From Flavobacteriales bacterium (GTDB lineage: Bacteria; Bacteroidota; Bacteroidia; Flavobacteriales_D; Crocinitomicaceae): a stretch of DNA of 13,438 nucleotides. The number at the start of each line of letters is the position of its first letter. Position 1 is the first letter of the stretch. The position numbers and the translations under genes are program-made. This document shows, piece after piece, positions 1-7,595 of the stretch. The notes under the pieces are model-generated. The model was given only the letters and a program-made list of their open reading frames with translations. It searched no databases and was not told the DNA's origin. The stretch lies in the NCBI GenBank assembly GCA_018665005.1, contig JABJEE010000094.1:1-13438 (forward strand), in the 5' to 3' direction.

Positions 1-370
1 CACTTCTTCCAAGAACAAGTCTTTCAGGAACAGAATCTGTTTCGTAGCATAATGTTCCATCCAAAAGCTCTATTTTCAAATCTAAATCTAGAACATCTCC
101 TTCTTGAGCTAAGGTTTCATCAGATTCATCATTAACGATTATGGTGTAACGAAGTCCTGAAGAACTTTGGGTCATTTTTAAATCTTTATGGTGCTCAAGG
201 TAAAGAGCAATGTCAATCTCCTCCCTAACATGTATTTCTTGGTTAAAATCAACGGAATGATTACTCGACCATTCAGATTCAGTTTTAGGGGTTTCTACTA
301 TCTGTTCTGTATCCTTTTCATTTCGACATGATAGAAAGAGCAACAAACACAGTGTAACTGCTAATCTCAT
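1..370 (-). CDS. gldI: GldI-like FKBP-type peptidyl-prolyl isomerase lipoprotein (3' part cut off by the window)
   Basis: I translated this by hand; 123 N-terminal residues are visible and the reading frame stays open to the left edge. The protein starts with a short lipoprotein signal (MRLAVTLCLLLFLSC), with the lipid-acceptor Cys at residue 15. A charged linker and a helical stretch (about 44-64) follow. From about residue 66 an FKBP-like domain begins, with SSGLRY, EGD and LLDG motifs in the expected order. The usual FKBP active-site YxGxLxDGxxFDSS is altered: a Leu replaces the Tyr and CYETDS replaces the FDSS part, so isomerase activity is uncertain. In Bacteroidota, GldI is a periplasmic folding lipoprotein linked to gliding and type IX secretion. 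The ATG overlaps the stop of the upstream DHH phosphoesterase gene by 4 bases, which implies translational coupling; I recall this pairing from other Bacteroidota genomes. A general FKBP lipoprotein is the alternative to true GldI. Confidence 0.72.
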   Translation of the reverse strand, partial: MRLAVTLCLLLFLSCRNEKDTEQIVETPKTESEWSSNHSVDFNQEIHVREEIDIALYLEHHKDLKMTQSSSGLRYTIIVNDESDETLAQEGDVLDLDLKIELLDGTLCYETDSVPERLVLGRS

Positions 371-1347
371 AATAACTCTTTATAATATTCAAGAACTTTA
401 TTCTTTGTCTCTAATAAATTACTATGACTAAAGCCACCAGCCGCATATTTATGCCCACCACCATTAAAGTGCTTTTTCGCAAATTCATTTACGAAATATT
501 TTCCTTTCGATCGAAAAGACATTTTCACCTTGCCTTCGTCATTTTCTACCATAAATATGGCAATTGACATTCCTTTTATTGAGAGTATAACATTAACTAA
601 TCCTTCCGTATCCCCTTTTTTATAATTAAATCGATTTAGCTCTTCGATAGATAGCGAAATCAAACCAACTGGACTATCTTTAATCAGTTCCATCTTATCA
701 GAAACTGCATAACCTCGTAATTTCAGCTTTTCACTTGTGTTTTGGTCAAATATGCTTTCATGAATCTCAAAGGGGACCACACCATTTGAAATGACCTTAG
801 CCAGAACATCATGTGTTTTTGCATTAACGGATGGATATCGAAAAGAACCTGTATCCGTCATAATGCCAAGATAAATGGCTTTACTTGCTTTGAGGTTTAA
901 TTCATTAGACATTTCTAACTCTTCAAGCACTTCAAAAAACAATTGAGCGGTTGAACATACTTCAGGTCTAGAAATGGTCAAATCACAAAACGCGCTTGGG
1001 TCTGGATGATGATCTATCATAATCTTTTTGCACGCCAATTGATTAAAGACATCAGACATCTCCTCTCCTACTCTGTATTCATGATTGTAATCCAAGCAAA
1101 ACACCAAGTCAAATTGAGAAAAATCCAAATTGTGATTTTCGTAGAATGAATAATCTACATCCTCGAGATAAGGCATTAAATTCGATGCAGGAGGATCTGG
1201 TAATAATACGAAAGGAATTTTACCGATTGATTTTAAAAACTCGTAGCAGGCCACAGAACTACCAACGGCATCACCGTCAGGTGATTTATGAGAAGTTACA
1301 AGAACTCTATTCGAGTTATCAAGAAGTTTCTTAAATGTTTCAATCAT
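367..1347 (-). CDS. nrnA: DHH/DHHA1 phosphoesterase, NrnA-type (oligoribonuclease / pAp phosphatase)
   Basis: This is a cytoplasmic 326-residue protein, the normal length for the NrnA branch of the DHH superfamily. These enzymes degrade very short RNAs from the 5' or 3' end and, in many members, dephosphorylate 3'-phosphoadenosine 5'-phosphate. All metal-binding motifs are present: SHKSPDGDAVGS (19-30, Asp24 and Asp26), CLDYN (Asp86), IDHH (111-114) and TDTGSF (Asp165). The C-terminal DHHA1 domain has the substrate-binding GGGHKYAAGG (296-305). The ATG at 1345-1347 gives a protein that begins just before the first beta strand, as in the family. The gene starts 9 bp after the thioredoxin-like gene and its TGA stop overlaps the ATG of the GldI-like gene, so the three are probably one transcript. 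The motifs make the family secure. The exact substrate (nanoRNA, pAp or cyclic-dinucleotide products) cannot be read from the sequence. Confidence 0.93.
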   Translation of the reverse strand: MIETFKKLLDNSNRVLVTSHKSPDGDAVGSSVACYEFLKSIGKIPFVLLPDPPASNLMPYLEDVDYSFYENHNLDFSQFDLVFCLDYNHEYRVGEEMSDVFNQLACKKIMIDHHPDPSAFCDLTISRPEVCSTAQLFFEVLEELEMSNELNLKASKAIYLGIMTDTGSFRYPSVNAKTHDVLAKVISNGVVPFEIHESIFDQNTSEKLKLRGYAVSDKMELIKDSPVGLISLSIEELNRFNYKKGDTEGLVNVILSIKGMSIAIFMVENDEGKVKMSFRSKGKYFVNEFAKKHFNGGGHKYAAGGFSHSNLLETKNKVLEYYKELL

Positions 1348-1356
1348 GAAACAAAA

Positions 1357-2904
1357 TTACTCTTTCTTTTGCATTTGAGCATCCTCCTCCGGGTCGGGTG
1401 GAAAAAGCTTTGGAAGATCCTCTTTACCCTGTAAGCGATCAATCATTTCTTCTAGTTGAGAGATAGAAATACTTTTCGCAATGATTTTCTTATCCTTATC
1501 TAATAAAAACACTTTAGGAGTTGAAAAAATATCATAAGTCCCTTGGTAATTTAATGACTCTAAACTTGTCGATTCTAATAAATTCATGAGACTTGGCTGA
1601 CCAGGAGAAGAATCCTGTGCCTCCTTGTAAATGCGATCTGTAACAGCAACATTTATGAAGGTCATGTTATTGTCACGGATAAATTTTTTCCATTTTTCAA
1701 AATCGTCTCCAACTGCTTTTCCTACAGAATATATTTCCACATTGCGTGCTTTGAATTTCTCTTGATATAGGGTTTCAAGTTTTGGAGTGGTTTTTTTACA
1801 ATGACCACATTCTGGGTCCCAGAAATACAATACCGTGTATTCAGAAGGGAGCGAATAAAAATCTTGCCAATGGTTATCCGTTGTATCCTGAAGAATAAGG
1901 TTTGGAGGAATTGAACCAACAGTAAGTCTCAGCTTATTGCTCAGGTTATCACAAAGATCGGTAAACTTATCGTCAGAAACCCAAAACGCAGGAGATTCTC
2001 CTTTAGAGTTTTTTGTGCAATAATAACGATTGATCATCTCAAGATAGACCTTATCCATTCCCATGATTTTGCTCTTTCCAAATGTAGATGTAATCCAACC
2101 TACACAATATTCAAACATTTTCGTGTCTGGATTAAGCTGATCACAAAAAGGAAAGGCAAAAGCGATGATAGAATCCCAATGCTGTACCATCATTCTATCC
2201 CCAAAAAAATATTCCAGTTTGTTATGGAAAACAGGATTGTTCACTAAAGCATCATCAGTTAAATCTACATTATCCCAGTAATGGCTTCTGTAATATTTAA
2301 AAGTGAAATTTGAATCAATCACATTTCCGTTTTCATCCCTCGGAGAATCGGGAACAATCACATCCATAGACATCTTAACAATTTTAGAAACCAATCTTCC
2401 ACGCTGTCCTTCGACGATATCATCCTGATATTCCTTTACTTTTTGGTTTATTTCCTCAATTTTATTTGTCAGCTTTTTGTAGTCCGGATCATCTTTTGAA
2501 AGATTTGATCTTTGCTTGCCAAGCTGATTGGCTTCAGATTTATTCTTACCAATAAAACGTATGTAAGGAATAAATACGGTATTTTCCTCAGACTTAATAA
2601 CTTTCATACTTCCCACCATATCCGGCAAAGTAGTTTCAAGTGTAATGTCTTCGTTGTTGTAGATGAACTCAAAATATTTCTGACCTGGTAAAAGAACGCC
2701 TAGAATACCCGGAACTTGCTTCTTGCCGTCAAACTCTACTCTTCCATTTTTCATTTGAGCAGTATCAGCATAATAAAGCTTTTTACCGAAATATTTTATC
2801 AAGTGAACCGTCGTATCCTTTTGATTTTCAATCTTAAACGATAATTTTTGTGCGTTTAAGGAAAACACAAAGAACATTGATATGATTAAAAGTCCTTTTT
2901 TCAT
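1357..2904 (-). CDS. Secreted thioredoxin-fold protein with DUF4369-like and DUF5106-like N-terminal regions
   Basis: The 515-residue protein starts with a Sec signal peptide (about 1-18, ending in LNAQ, typical of Bacteroidota). Residues about 20-110 form a beta-rich domain resembling DUF4369, which often precedes TlpA/ResA-type redoxins. A long helical middle section (about 120-335, with a charged coiled-coil-like piece at 120-165) resembles DUF5106. The C-terminal thioredoxin-like domain (about 340-493) has YTVLYFWDPECGHC with the redox pair Cys366/Cys369, and STPKVFLLDKD with the cis-Pro at 463. It probably acts in the periplasm, reducing or exchanging disulfides. The extra cysteines (254, 267, 296, 318) could be partners or structural. 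The C-terminal tail (495-515) is acidic and Pro-rich. The gene lies 80 bp downstream of the permease gene and 9 bp upstream of nrnA. No strong promoter is visible; TTATTTTG about 30 bases upstream of the ATG is a one-mismatch -7 candidate. Confidence 0.85.
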   Translation of the reverse strand: MKKGLLIISMFFVFSLNAQKLSFKIENQKDTTVHLIKYFGKKLYYADTAQMKNGRVEFDGKKQVPGILGVLLPGQKYFEFIYNNEDITLETTLPDMVGSMKVIKSEENTVFIPYIRFIGKNKSEANQLGKQRSNLSKDDPDYKKLTNKIEEINQKVKEYQDDIVEGQRGRLVSKIVKMSMDVIVPDSPRDENGNVIDSNFTFKYYRSHYWDNVDLTDDALVNNPVFHNKLEYFFGDRMMVQHWDSIIAFAFPFCDQLNPDTKMFEYCVGWITSTFGKSKIMGMDKVYLEMINRYYCTKNSKGESPAFWVSDDKFTDLCDNLSNKLRLTVGSIPPNLILQDTTDNHWQDFYSLPSEYTVLYFWDPECGHCKKTTPKLETLYQEKFKARNVEIYSVGKAVGDDFEKWKKFIRDNNMTFINVAVTDRIYKEAQDSSPGQPSLMNLLESTSLESLNYQGTYDIFSTPKVFLLDKDKKIIAKSISISQLEEMIDRLQGKEDLPKLFPPDPEEDAQMQKKE

Positions 2905-2984
2905 TGGTTTTATTTTTGCGTTAATTTAAATCAAAATAATGGCTCGGCAATTAATTTTAAACCCTTTTAACAATTCTTTAACGA

Positions 2985-4166
2985 TTACGTATTTACTGTT
3001 TTTAAAATCCGTCTTTTCGTGCTCATAAAAATGGAAAACACAAATACCATACTAACGAAAAACAATGCACCGTATAGATAGTAAGAAATAGAATCTTCTA
3101 AAGATATTCCATTTGAAATAAACACTTCTTGCAAATAAGATTTTGCAGGTAAAAAGGCCAAAAGAGCCGAAAGTGTAACTATTGAAAAAAGTAAAACAAA
3201 ATATTTCATAAATACCTTAATGAGCATTTTTGATGAATGACCAAGACGTAACAAGGTTCTGATTTCGTAATCATTCTTGGTTAAAATCAGTTGTAAGTAT
3301 TGAATTAAAACCAAAATTGAAAGAAAGACCGTCAACAGGGATACGATTGATATTATTGACAAGAGCACACTTAATGCGCTTTTTAATTTGGCTATAATCA
3401 GCTGTGATTTTTTGGATTCCAGCTCCTTTTCGTCTAAATACTTTTCTAATAATCCAAACTGTCCATCATTACTCTTTACGACAAGCTGGCTAATCTCCTC
3501 CTTATCCTTCTCACCATATTTTTGATTTGCCCAAAGCAAAAATTCTTCTGGCACCAAAATGGATGAAAGCTCATTTGTAAAACCGACAATTCGTGCATGT
3601 ATGGTTTCGCGGTTATTTCGAGTGCCTATCTTAAGATTTATTTTTAACTCGAGAACCAAATTATCAGAAAGCTGTGGGATACTGCTTGCAGATAAAAAAT
3701 TATTCATCATCATTAGAAAATCACGAGGCATTATGATAGGTAGGATATCGCTATTTTCATCCCAATCCCAACGGTCTGTTTTCACATCTAAATATCCCTT
3801 CTTTACGGATTGAACATAGATGTCAGAATTAAAAGCAGGAATCAAAGGGTCATCTATTTGCAGAACAACCTTAAACGTGTTAGAACGAATAGGGTCACAT
3901 TTCTCAACAAAGGATTTTGATCGAATTTCTTCAATTTCTTGACTTGAAAACTCAGAGCTATTCAAGCCTAATAAAGATCCCGATTTCACTTTCTTTTGGA
4001 CGACAATGGTATTCTTGGAAAGCATTTCTGTATTCTCACCATAATTATAAATTTTATGTAAAAAATGCAAAGAGGTAAACAAAAAGAATAATCCAAGAAA
4101 GGTTCCAAGCGAAGCCAAAACAAGTTGCTTTTTATTTTGGAATTTAAAAAACAATTGCTTCATCAT
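2985..4166 (-). CDS. FtsX/MacB-type ABC transporter permease
   Basis: The 393-residue integral membrane protein has one N-terminal transmembrane helix (about 15-36), a large extracytoplasmic domain (about 37-262), and three helices at about 265-292, 320-340 and 361-382. This is the FtsX/MacB/LolC (type VII, mechanotransmitter) layout. The cytoplasmic segment EIRTLLRLGHSS (301-312) between helices 2 and 3 matches the coupling helix, normally written ExxxLRxxG. Family members do not move substrates through the membrane; they relay ATP hydrolysis to the periplasm for lipoprotein release, efflux with partner proteins, or activation of cell-wall hydrolases. The ATG overlaps the TGA of the ATPase gene (ATGA, 4163-4166), so the two are translationally coupled. 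A second Met codon directly follows the first, so the start could be one codon later. The substrate or partner is unknown. At 393 residues it is close to LolC/E and MacB-core size and longer than typical FtsX. Confidence 0.85.
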   Translation of the reverse strand: MMKQLFFKFQNKKQLVLASLGTFLGLFFLFTSLHFLHKIYNYGENTEMLSKNTIVVQKKVKSGSLLGLNSSEFSSQEIEEIRSKSFVEKCDPIRSNTFKVVLQIDDPLIPAFNSDIYVQSVKKGYLDVKTDRWDWDENSDILPIIMPRDFLMMMNNFLSASSIPQLSDNLVLELKINLKIGTRNNRETIHARIVGFTNELSSILVPEEFLLWANQKYGEKDKEEISQLVVKSNDGQFGLLEKYLDEKELESKKSQLIIAKLKSALSVLLSIISIVSLLTVFLSILVLIQYLQLILTKNDYEIRTLLRLGHSSKMLIKVFMKYFVLLFSIVTLSALLAFLPAKSYLQEVFISNGISLEDSISYYLYGALFFVSMVFVFSIFMSTKRRILKTVNT

Positions 4167-4801
4167 AACTGAAGTGTTTTAATCTCAGTAAATGAACACT
4201 CCTCTTCTAGGCCCAAAAGAATTAACCCTGCCTGCTCTTCTTTCAGTCTTTTTTCAATAAGCGCAGTGCATTTCATCGTGTTAAGCTTATCCAGGTGAGA
4301 AAACGGCTCATCACATATGAGAAAATCAAATGGCTTCATTAGAGCTCTTATTATAGCGACACGCTGCTTCTGACCAAAAGACAGCTTACCTACTTTTTGT
4401 TCCCATTTCTCGATGATATCCAAATCTTCAAGCATCTTATGGGCATTCTCTAAATCATATCCAAAAGCAAATTCAGGAAGGATGGCAATATTTTCCTTCA
4501 CTGTTAAATCATCAAAAAGCTGTAAATCCTGAAAAACAGTAGAAATGCCTTTTCTTCTTATTTCTGTAAAGGCTTCCATGTCAATAGAATTAATATTCTT
4601 TCCATCAATTAAAATAGACCCTGAATAATCGTTTCTCAAGCCAAGCAAGTAATGTATGAAAGAAGTTTTTCCACTTCCACTTATGGCATGTATTAATATC
4701 CTTTGATCTTTAGAGATTTCGACATCTTTATTCCATATCGAGCTATTCAAAACTACATTTTGAAAAACGTTTGGACAGAGTTGCTGAAATTTAAAATGCA
4801 T
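4163..4801 (-). CDS. ABC transporter ATP-binding protein, divergent FtsE/LolD-like
   Basis: A 212-residue nucleotide-binding subunit for the overlapping permease gene. In order it has a Walker A (AISGSGKT, 39-46), Q-loop Gln91 in VFQDLQLFDDLTVKEN, the signature LSFGQKQR (140-147), Walker B FLICDEP with Asp164 and Glu165, and a D-loop SHLD (168-171). The Q-loop text and short length place it near the LolD/FtsE/MacB group. Two oddities are visible. The first Gly of Walker A is Ala39. The H-loop region reads LILLGLEEE (193-201), so the expected switch His (usually in a VTHD-like context) is absent. The catalytic Glu and Walker Lys45 remain, so ATP binding is likely, but hydrolysis may be altered. 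The gene starts 12 bp after miaA ends. Misalignment of the last 20 residues is possible, but I see no histidine anywhere between 180 and the C-terminus. Confidence 0.87.
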   Translation of the reverse strand: MHFKFQQLCPNVFQNVVLNSSIWNKDVEISKDQRILIHAISGSGKTSFIHYLLGLRNDYSGSILIDGKNINSIDMEAFTEIRRKGISTVFQDLQLFDDLTVKENIAILPEFAFGYDLENAHKMLEDLDIIEKWEQKVGKLSFGQKQRVAIIRALMKPFDFLICDEPFSHLDKLNTMKCTALIEKRLKEEQAGLILLGLEEECSFTEIKTLQL

Positions 4802-4813
4802 TATAATTACTTG

Positions 4814-5713
4814 CTATAAATGTTTTATTAATTGATCTATCATCGTTCTTGATTCGTAGGGACTGAGAAGAATCAAGTCCGAATACCTCTTCATCCAAGT
4901 TTCTTGCCTTTTTCCATAATTTCTAGAATTTTTTTGAATCATCGCAACTGTATCTTCAAAAGACATGCCATTTTCGAAATAAGAAATCCACTCTTTATAT
5001 CCAACCGTATTTTGAATGAGAAGATTTTCCTTTAACGGTAAGCTTTTTACTTCATCAAGTAATCCCTCATTTATCATTTCATTTACACGGGTATTAATTC
5101 GATCATATAAATCTTGTCGATTCCATTTTATACCAAAACGAAGATGTGGATGATCAATTTTTATTTTCTCTTGTTTTCTAATCTCGCCCAAAGTTTTACC
5201 TGAAACACGTATCACCTCAAGTGCTCTTAGAATCCTCATTGGATTATTGACATCAATATGGTCATATGTGCTCAAGTCCTTGTTCTTAAGCTCTTCAAGT
5301 AGTATATCTATTCCCTTGTTTTTCCATTCATTATTTAAATCAGATCTCACCGAAGCGTCACTTGGAGAAGGGTGCAAACCATCTATTAAAGCATCAATAA
5401 ACATACCTGAACCACCTGTCACAACAACGTATTCGTTGCCCTCATTAAACAGTTGCGTGATTTTCTGACGACCTAGCTTCATGAATTCCGCACTCGTTAT
5501 GGTTAGATCATGAATAGAATGTGAATCAACAAAATAATGTGTAGCCATTTGCTGCTCTTTCTCTGAAGGCTTGGCTGTACCTATACTCAATTCTTTGTAA
5601 AATTGCCTTGAATCCGCTGAAATTATAGGTGCGCCTAATTTCATAGCTATTTCAAGAGATAAGGATGATTTTCCCGAAGCGGTAGGGCCTTGAATTATGA
5701 TTAATTTACTCAT
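4814..5713 (-). CDS. miaA: tRNA dimethylallyltransferase MiaA
   Basis: MiaA transfers a dimethylallyl group from dimethylallyl diphosphate to N6 of A37 in tRNAs that read UNN codons. All hallmarks are present in 299 residues: P-loop GPTASGKS (9-16), ADSRQFYKELSIGTAKP (33-49, with Asp34 in the catalytic position), VVTGGSGMFIDAL (97-109), the NPMRILRALEV block (157-167), LIQNTVGYKEW (232-242) and the C-terminal RNYGKRQETW (264-273). The length is at the short end of the usual 300-315, as is common in Bacteroidota. The ATG at 5711-5713 lies inside the end of the MltF-like gene (8-bp overlap), so translation is probably coupled to it. The ABC ATPase gene follows after 12 bp. No internal promoter is evident, so miaA is probably expressed from the transcript starting upstream of the transglycosylase gene. 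Confidence 0.97.
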   Translation of the reverse strand: MSKLIIIQGPTASGKSSLSLEIAMKLGAPIISADSRQFYKELSIGTAKPSEKEQQMATHYFVDSHSIHDLTITSAEFMKLGRQKITQLFNEGNEYVVVTGGSGMFIDALIDGLHPSPSDASVRSDLNNEWKNKGIDILLEELKNKDLSTYDHIDVNNPMRILRALEVIRVSGKTLGEIRKQEKIKIDHPHLRFGIKWNRQDLYDRINTRVNEMINEGLLDEVKSLPLKENLLIQNTVGYKEWISYFENGMSFEDTVAMIQKNSRNYGKRQETWMKRYSDLILLSPYESRTMIDQLIKHL

Positions 5714-7088
5714 TTAATTTCCATGACATATAACGCGAATATATGGATTTTACATAATTTTTCGCAGGCCCTCGGTAGGCACCATATTTTACAGGTTTAT
5801 TTCTGTAATATTCTGGTATGGAAAGATTCTTAATCATGAGCTCTACATTATCGTCCCATACGAGTGGATTATAACCCAATTTTTCTGCAAGCCGAACAGC
5901 ATCATCGATGTGACCTTTACCGGCATTATAGGATGCCAATGTGAATTTCAATCTCTGCTCTCGAGATTCAATGCGATCCCATTGATTGTAAAGTTGATCA
6001 ATGTAACGCATCCCTGCATCTATTTGAATTGCTGGTGGTGAATCAGGAAAAACATTAAAAGAAGGACCTGTATTTGGCATGAACTGCATCATCCCGTATG
6101 CACCTCCAAACCCTCTAGCATTAGGGTCATATCGAGATTCTTGATATGCAATAGAAGCTAAAAACCTCCAGTCCCAGTTTCGTTTGAGCGCTGAAGCTTT
6201 AAAAAGTTCATCATACTCAGACAATTCAATATTAAGATTTGTGGTACTGTCTATATCCTCAATATGAAAATTGGTCTCTTTCATATAATCGAAATATTTC
6301 TTTCGAAGCAATTTATAGGCATCTGACTCGAGATACTCTTCTAGAAAATAATCCAACTTTTCTTTGAGCTTAACATCAGACTTCCTCAATCCAAAAGCGA
6401 TGTTTTGACGAACAGATAATAGTGTAGAAATATCAATATTTGGATGACATGCCTGTTCTATTCTTGCGGTGTTTTCCATTGAAATCGTGAAATCGATTTC
6501 TCCACGCGAAACCATTTCAATTAAATCTTCTGTTACTGGGTATCCTGGAATAGACTTTACATGAATGTTCTCACCAATTTCATCTTCCAAGTGCAATATT
6601 CTCTTCAAAAAAGAACTCTTATTTCTGATATAGATGTTTTTGTCCTTTAGTTTTGAAATATCTCTGATCACACTATCTTCGGAAACCCTTTGAACAAGAA
6701 CTTCAAAGGAGTGGTTGTAGGGAATGGAAAATGCATGAAGCTTTTTATCTTCCATGTGAATGGGCTTATTGCAAGCAATTAAATCTCCCTTTCTCGAATT
6801 TAAGTATGAAACAAAATCATCTGGATTGGCAATTTCGATCAACTTTAAATGAACCCCCAGATGACGTGCAAACGAATCTAAAATTTCATATTCAAAACCG
6901 AGATATTTATCCTTATACTCATAGAATGAAATGGCACCGTTTTCAGTCAAAACAGTCAAAGTATCCTTTTGCATTATGGCTTCAAGGTCATTTACAACCT
7001 TCACCTTCTTCGCAGGTGCTTTTTGAATTGAGCTCCCACAGGAAGCTAAAATCACACCAAAAAAAATCATCGCAATTGCTTTGCTCAT
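5706..7088 (-). CDS. mltF: Membrane-bound lytic murein transglycosylase F-like lipoprotein
   Basis: MltF-type enzymes cut the MurNAc-GlcNAc bond of peptidoglycan and form 1,6-anhydroMurNAc ends. The 460-residue protein begins with a lipoprotein signal (MSKAIAMIFFGVILASC, lipidated Cys17, with Gly after it). Residues about 40-270 resemble a periplasmic solute-binding domain (SBP_bac_3 type; for example KYLGFEYEILDSFARHLGV at 61-79), which in MltF acts as a regulatory module. Residues about 295-445 form a family-1 lysozyme-like SLT domain: IAYQESRYDPNARG with catalytic Glu317, GAYGMMQFMPNT (329-340) and LASYNAGKGHI (384-394). It probably sits on the inner leaflet of the outer membrane. It is the first gene of the left minus-strand cluster and overlaps miaA by 8 bp. 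Its own promoter should lie in 7089-7158, but I see no convincing box there. Confidence 0.93.
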   Translation of the reverse strand: MSKAIAMIFFGVILASCGSSIQKAPAKKVKVVNDLEAIMQKDTLTVLTENGAISFYEYKDKYLGFEYEILDSFARHLGVHLKLIEIANPDDFVSYLNSRKGDLIACNKPIHMEDKKLHAFSIPYNHSFEVLVQRVSEDSVIRDISKLKDKNIYIRNKSSFLKRILHLEDEIGENIHVKSIPGYPVTEDLIEMVSRGEIDFTISMENTARIEQACHPNIDISTLLSVRQNIAFGLRKSDVKLKEKLDYFLEEYLESDAYKLLRKKYFDYMKETNFHIEDIDSTTNLNIELSEYDELFKASALKRNWDWRFLASIAYQESRYDPNARGFGGAYGMMQFMPNTGPSFNVFPDSPPAIQIDAGMRYIDQLYNQWDRIESREQRLKFTLASYNAGKGHIDDAVRLAEKLGYNPLVWDDNVELMIKNLSIPEYYRNKPVKYGAYRGPAKNYVKSIYSRYMSWKLNE

Positions 7089-7158
7089 TCTGTATTCTAG
7101 ATTAATCTAATATACTGATTTACGGACTTATATCAGATTGGTTTCATCTAAGTAAACA

Positions 7159-7190
7159 TTTGTCTTTCTCATAAAAATTCCGTTTATTTG
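7159..7190 (+). promoter_or_regulatory. Bacteroidota-type promoter for the PUR-alpha-like gene
   Basis: TTTG at 7159-7162 (-33 element) is followed after 20 bases by TTTATTTG at 7183-7190, one mismatch from the Bacteroidota -7 consensus TAnnTTTG. This spacing is normal for the primary sigma factor of the phylum. Transcription would start around 7195, leaving a leader of about 15 bases before the ATG at 7211. An AAGGA stretch (7204-7208) lies too close to the ATG for a classical ribosome-binding site. Confidence 0.5.
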
Positions 7191-7210
7191 ATAGAACTAA
7201 ATCAAGGATT

Positions 7211-7465
7211 ATGGGAGGCGATCAAAATGAAATTTATTCAAAAGTCGTAAGGGCTGGTAAACGAACTTATTTTTTTGATATTAAAGCAACGAAGGGTAAT
7301 GACCTTTACCTTACCTTGACTGAAAGTAAAAAGATTTGGAATGAGGATGGTGAGGGATCCTACCAAAAACACAAGATTTTCTTGTATAAAGAGGACTTTG
7401 AAAAGTTTAAAGATGGGCTTGATGACGTTCTTAATAAAATCCAAGAAATAAAAAACGAAGAATAA
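7211..7465 (+). CDS. PUR-alpha-like nucleic-acid-binding protein (DUF3276 family)
   Basis: This 84-residue cytoplasmic protein is a single PUR repeat. The family, found in Bacteroidota and spirochaetes (for example Borrelia BpuR), forms dimers that bind single-stranded or double-stranded DNA and RNA. The diagnostic blocks are YSKVVRAGKRTYFFD (9-23), KGNDLYLTLTESKK (28-41) and KHKIFLYKEDFEKF (53-66), followed by a charged C-terminal helix. The full family length is present. The gene stands alone on the plus strand, divergent from the transglycosylase gene, with its own promoter-like sequence upstream, and is followed after 53 bp by a tRNA gene with a separate promoter box. The family assignment is firm. 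The regulatory targets are unknown. Confidence 0.92.
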   Translation: MGGDQNEIYSKVVRAGKRTYFFDIKATKGNDLYLTLTESKKIWNEDGEGSYQKHKIFLYKEDFEKFKDGLDDVLNKIQEIKNEE

Positions 7466-7500
7466 ATTTTCTTACTTCTTCATATTTAAAAAAATACATT

Positions 7501-7508
7501 TATATTTG
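7501..7508 (+). promoter_or_regulatory. Consensus -7 promoter element of tRNA-Val
   Basis: TATATTTG at 7501-7508 is an exact match to the Bacteroidota -7 motif TAnnTTTG and ends 10 bases before the first base of the mature tRNA. The -33 region is weak: only T-rich sequence around 7467-7480, with no TTTG. An exact -7 box placed directly before a tRNA is typical of strong stable-RNA promoters in this phylum. Confidence 0.6.
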
Positions 7509-7518
7509 CACTCGATTT

Positions 7519-7593
7519 GGGCGATTAACTCAGTTGGTTCAGAGTGCCTCCCTTACAAGGAGGAAGTCGGGGGTTCGAGTCCCTCATTGCCCA
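7519..7593 (+). tRNA. tRNA-Val (anticodon UAC)
   Basis: A complete 75-base cloverleaf can be folded by hand. The acceptor stem is GGGCGAT (7519-7525) with ATTGCCC (7586-7592), including one G-T pair. The D-stem is ACTC with GAGT (7528-7531 / 7542-7545). The anticodon stem is CCTCC with GGAGG (7547-7551 / 7559-7563) around loop CTTACAA, which puts anticodon TAC at 7554-7556. The T-arm is GGGGG-TTCGAGT-CCCTC (7569-7585). The discriminator is A (7593) and the following bases are CTA, so CCA is not encoded and must be added after transcription. UAC reads GUA and, by wobble, other valine codons. No second tRNA follows; a terminator begins 3 bases later. Confidence 0.96.
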
Positions 7594-7595
7594 CT

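Noticed and set aside
6731..7105. Plus-strand 124-codon open frame inside the mltF-like gene
   Set aside because: It is antisense to the N-terminal half of the transglycosylase lipoprotein, whose reading frame is confirmed by lipobox and domain motifs.
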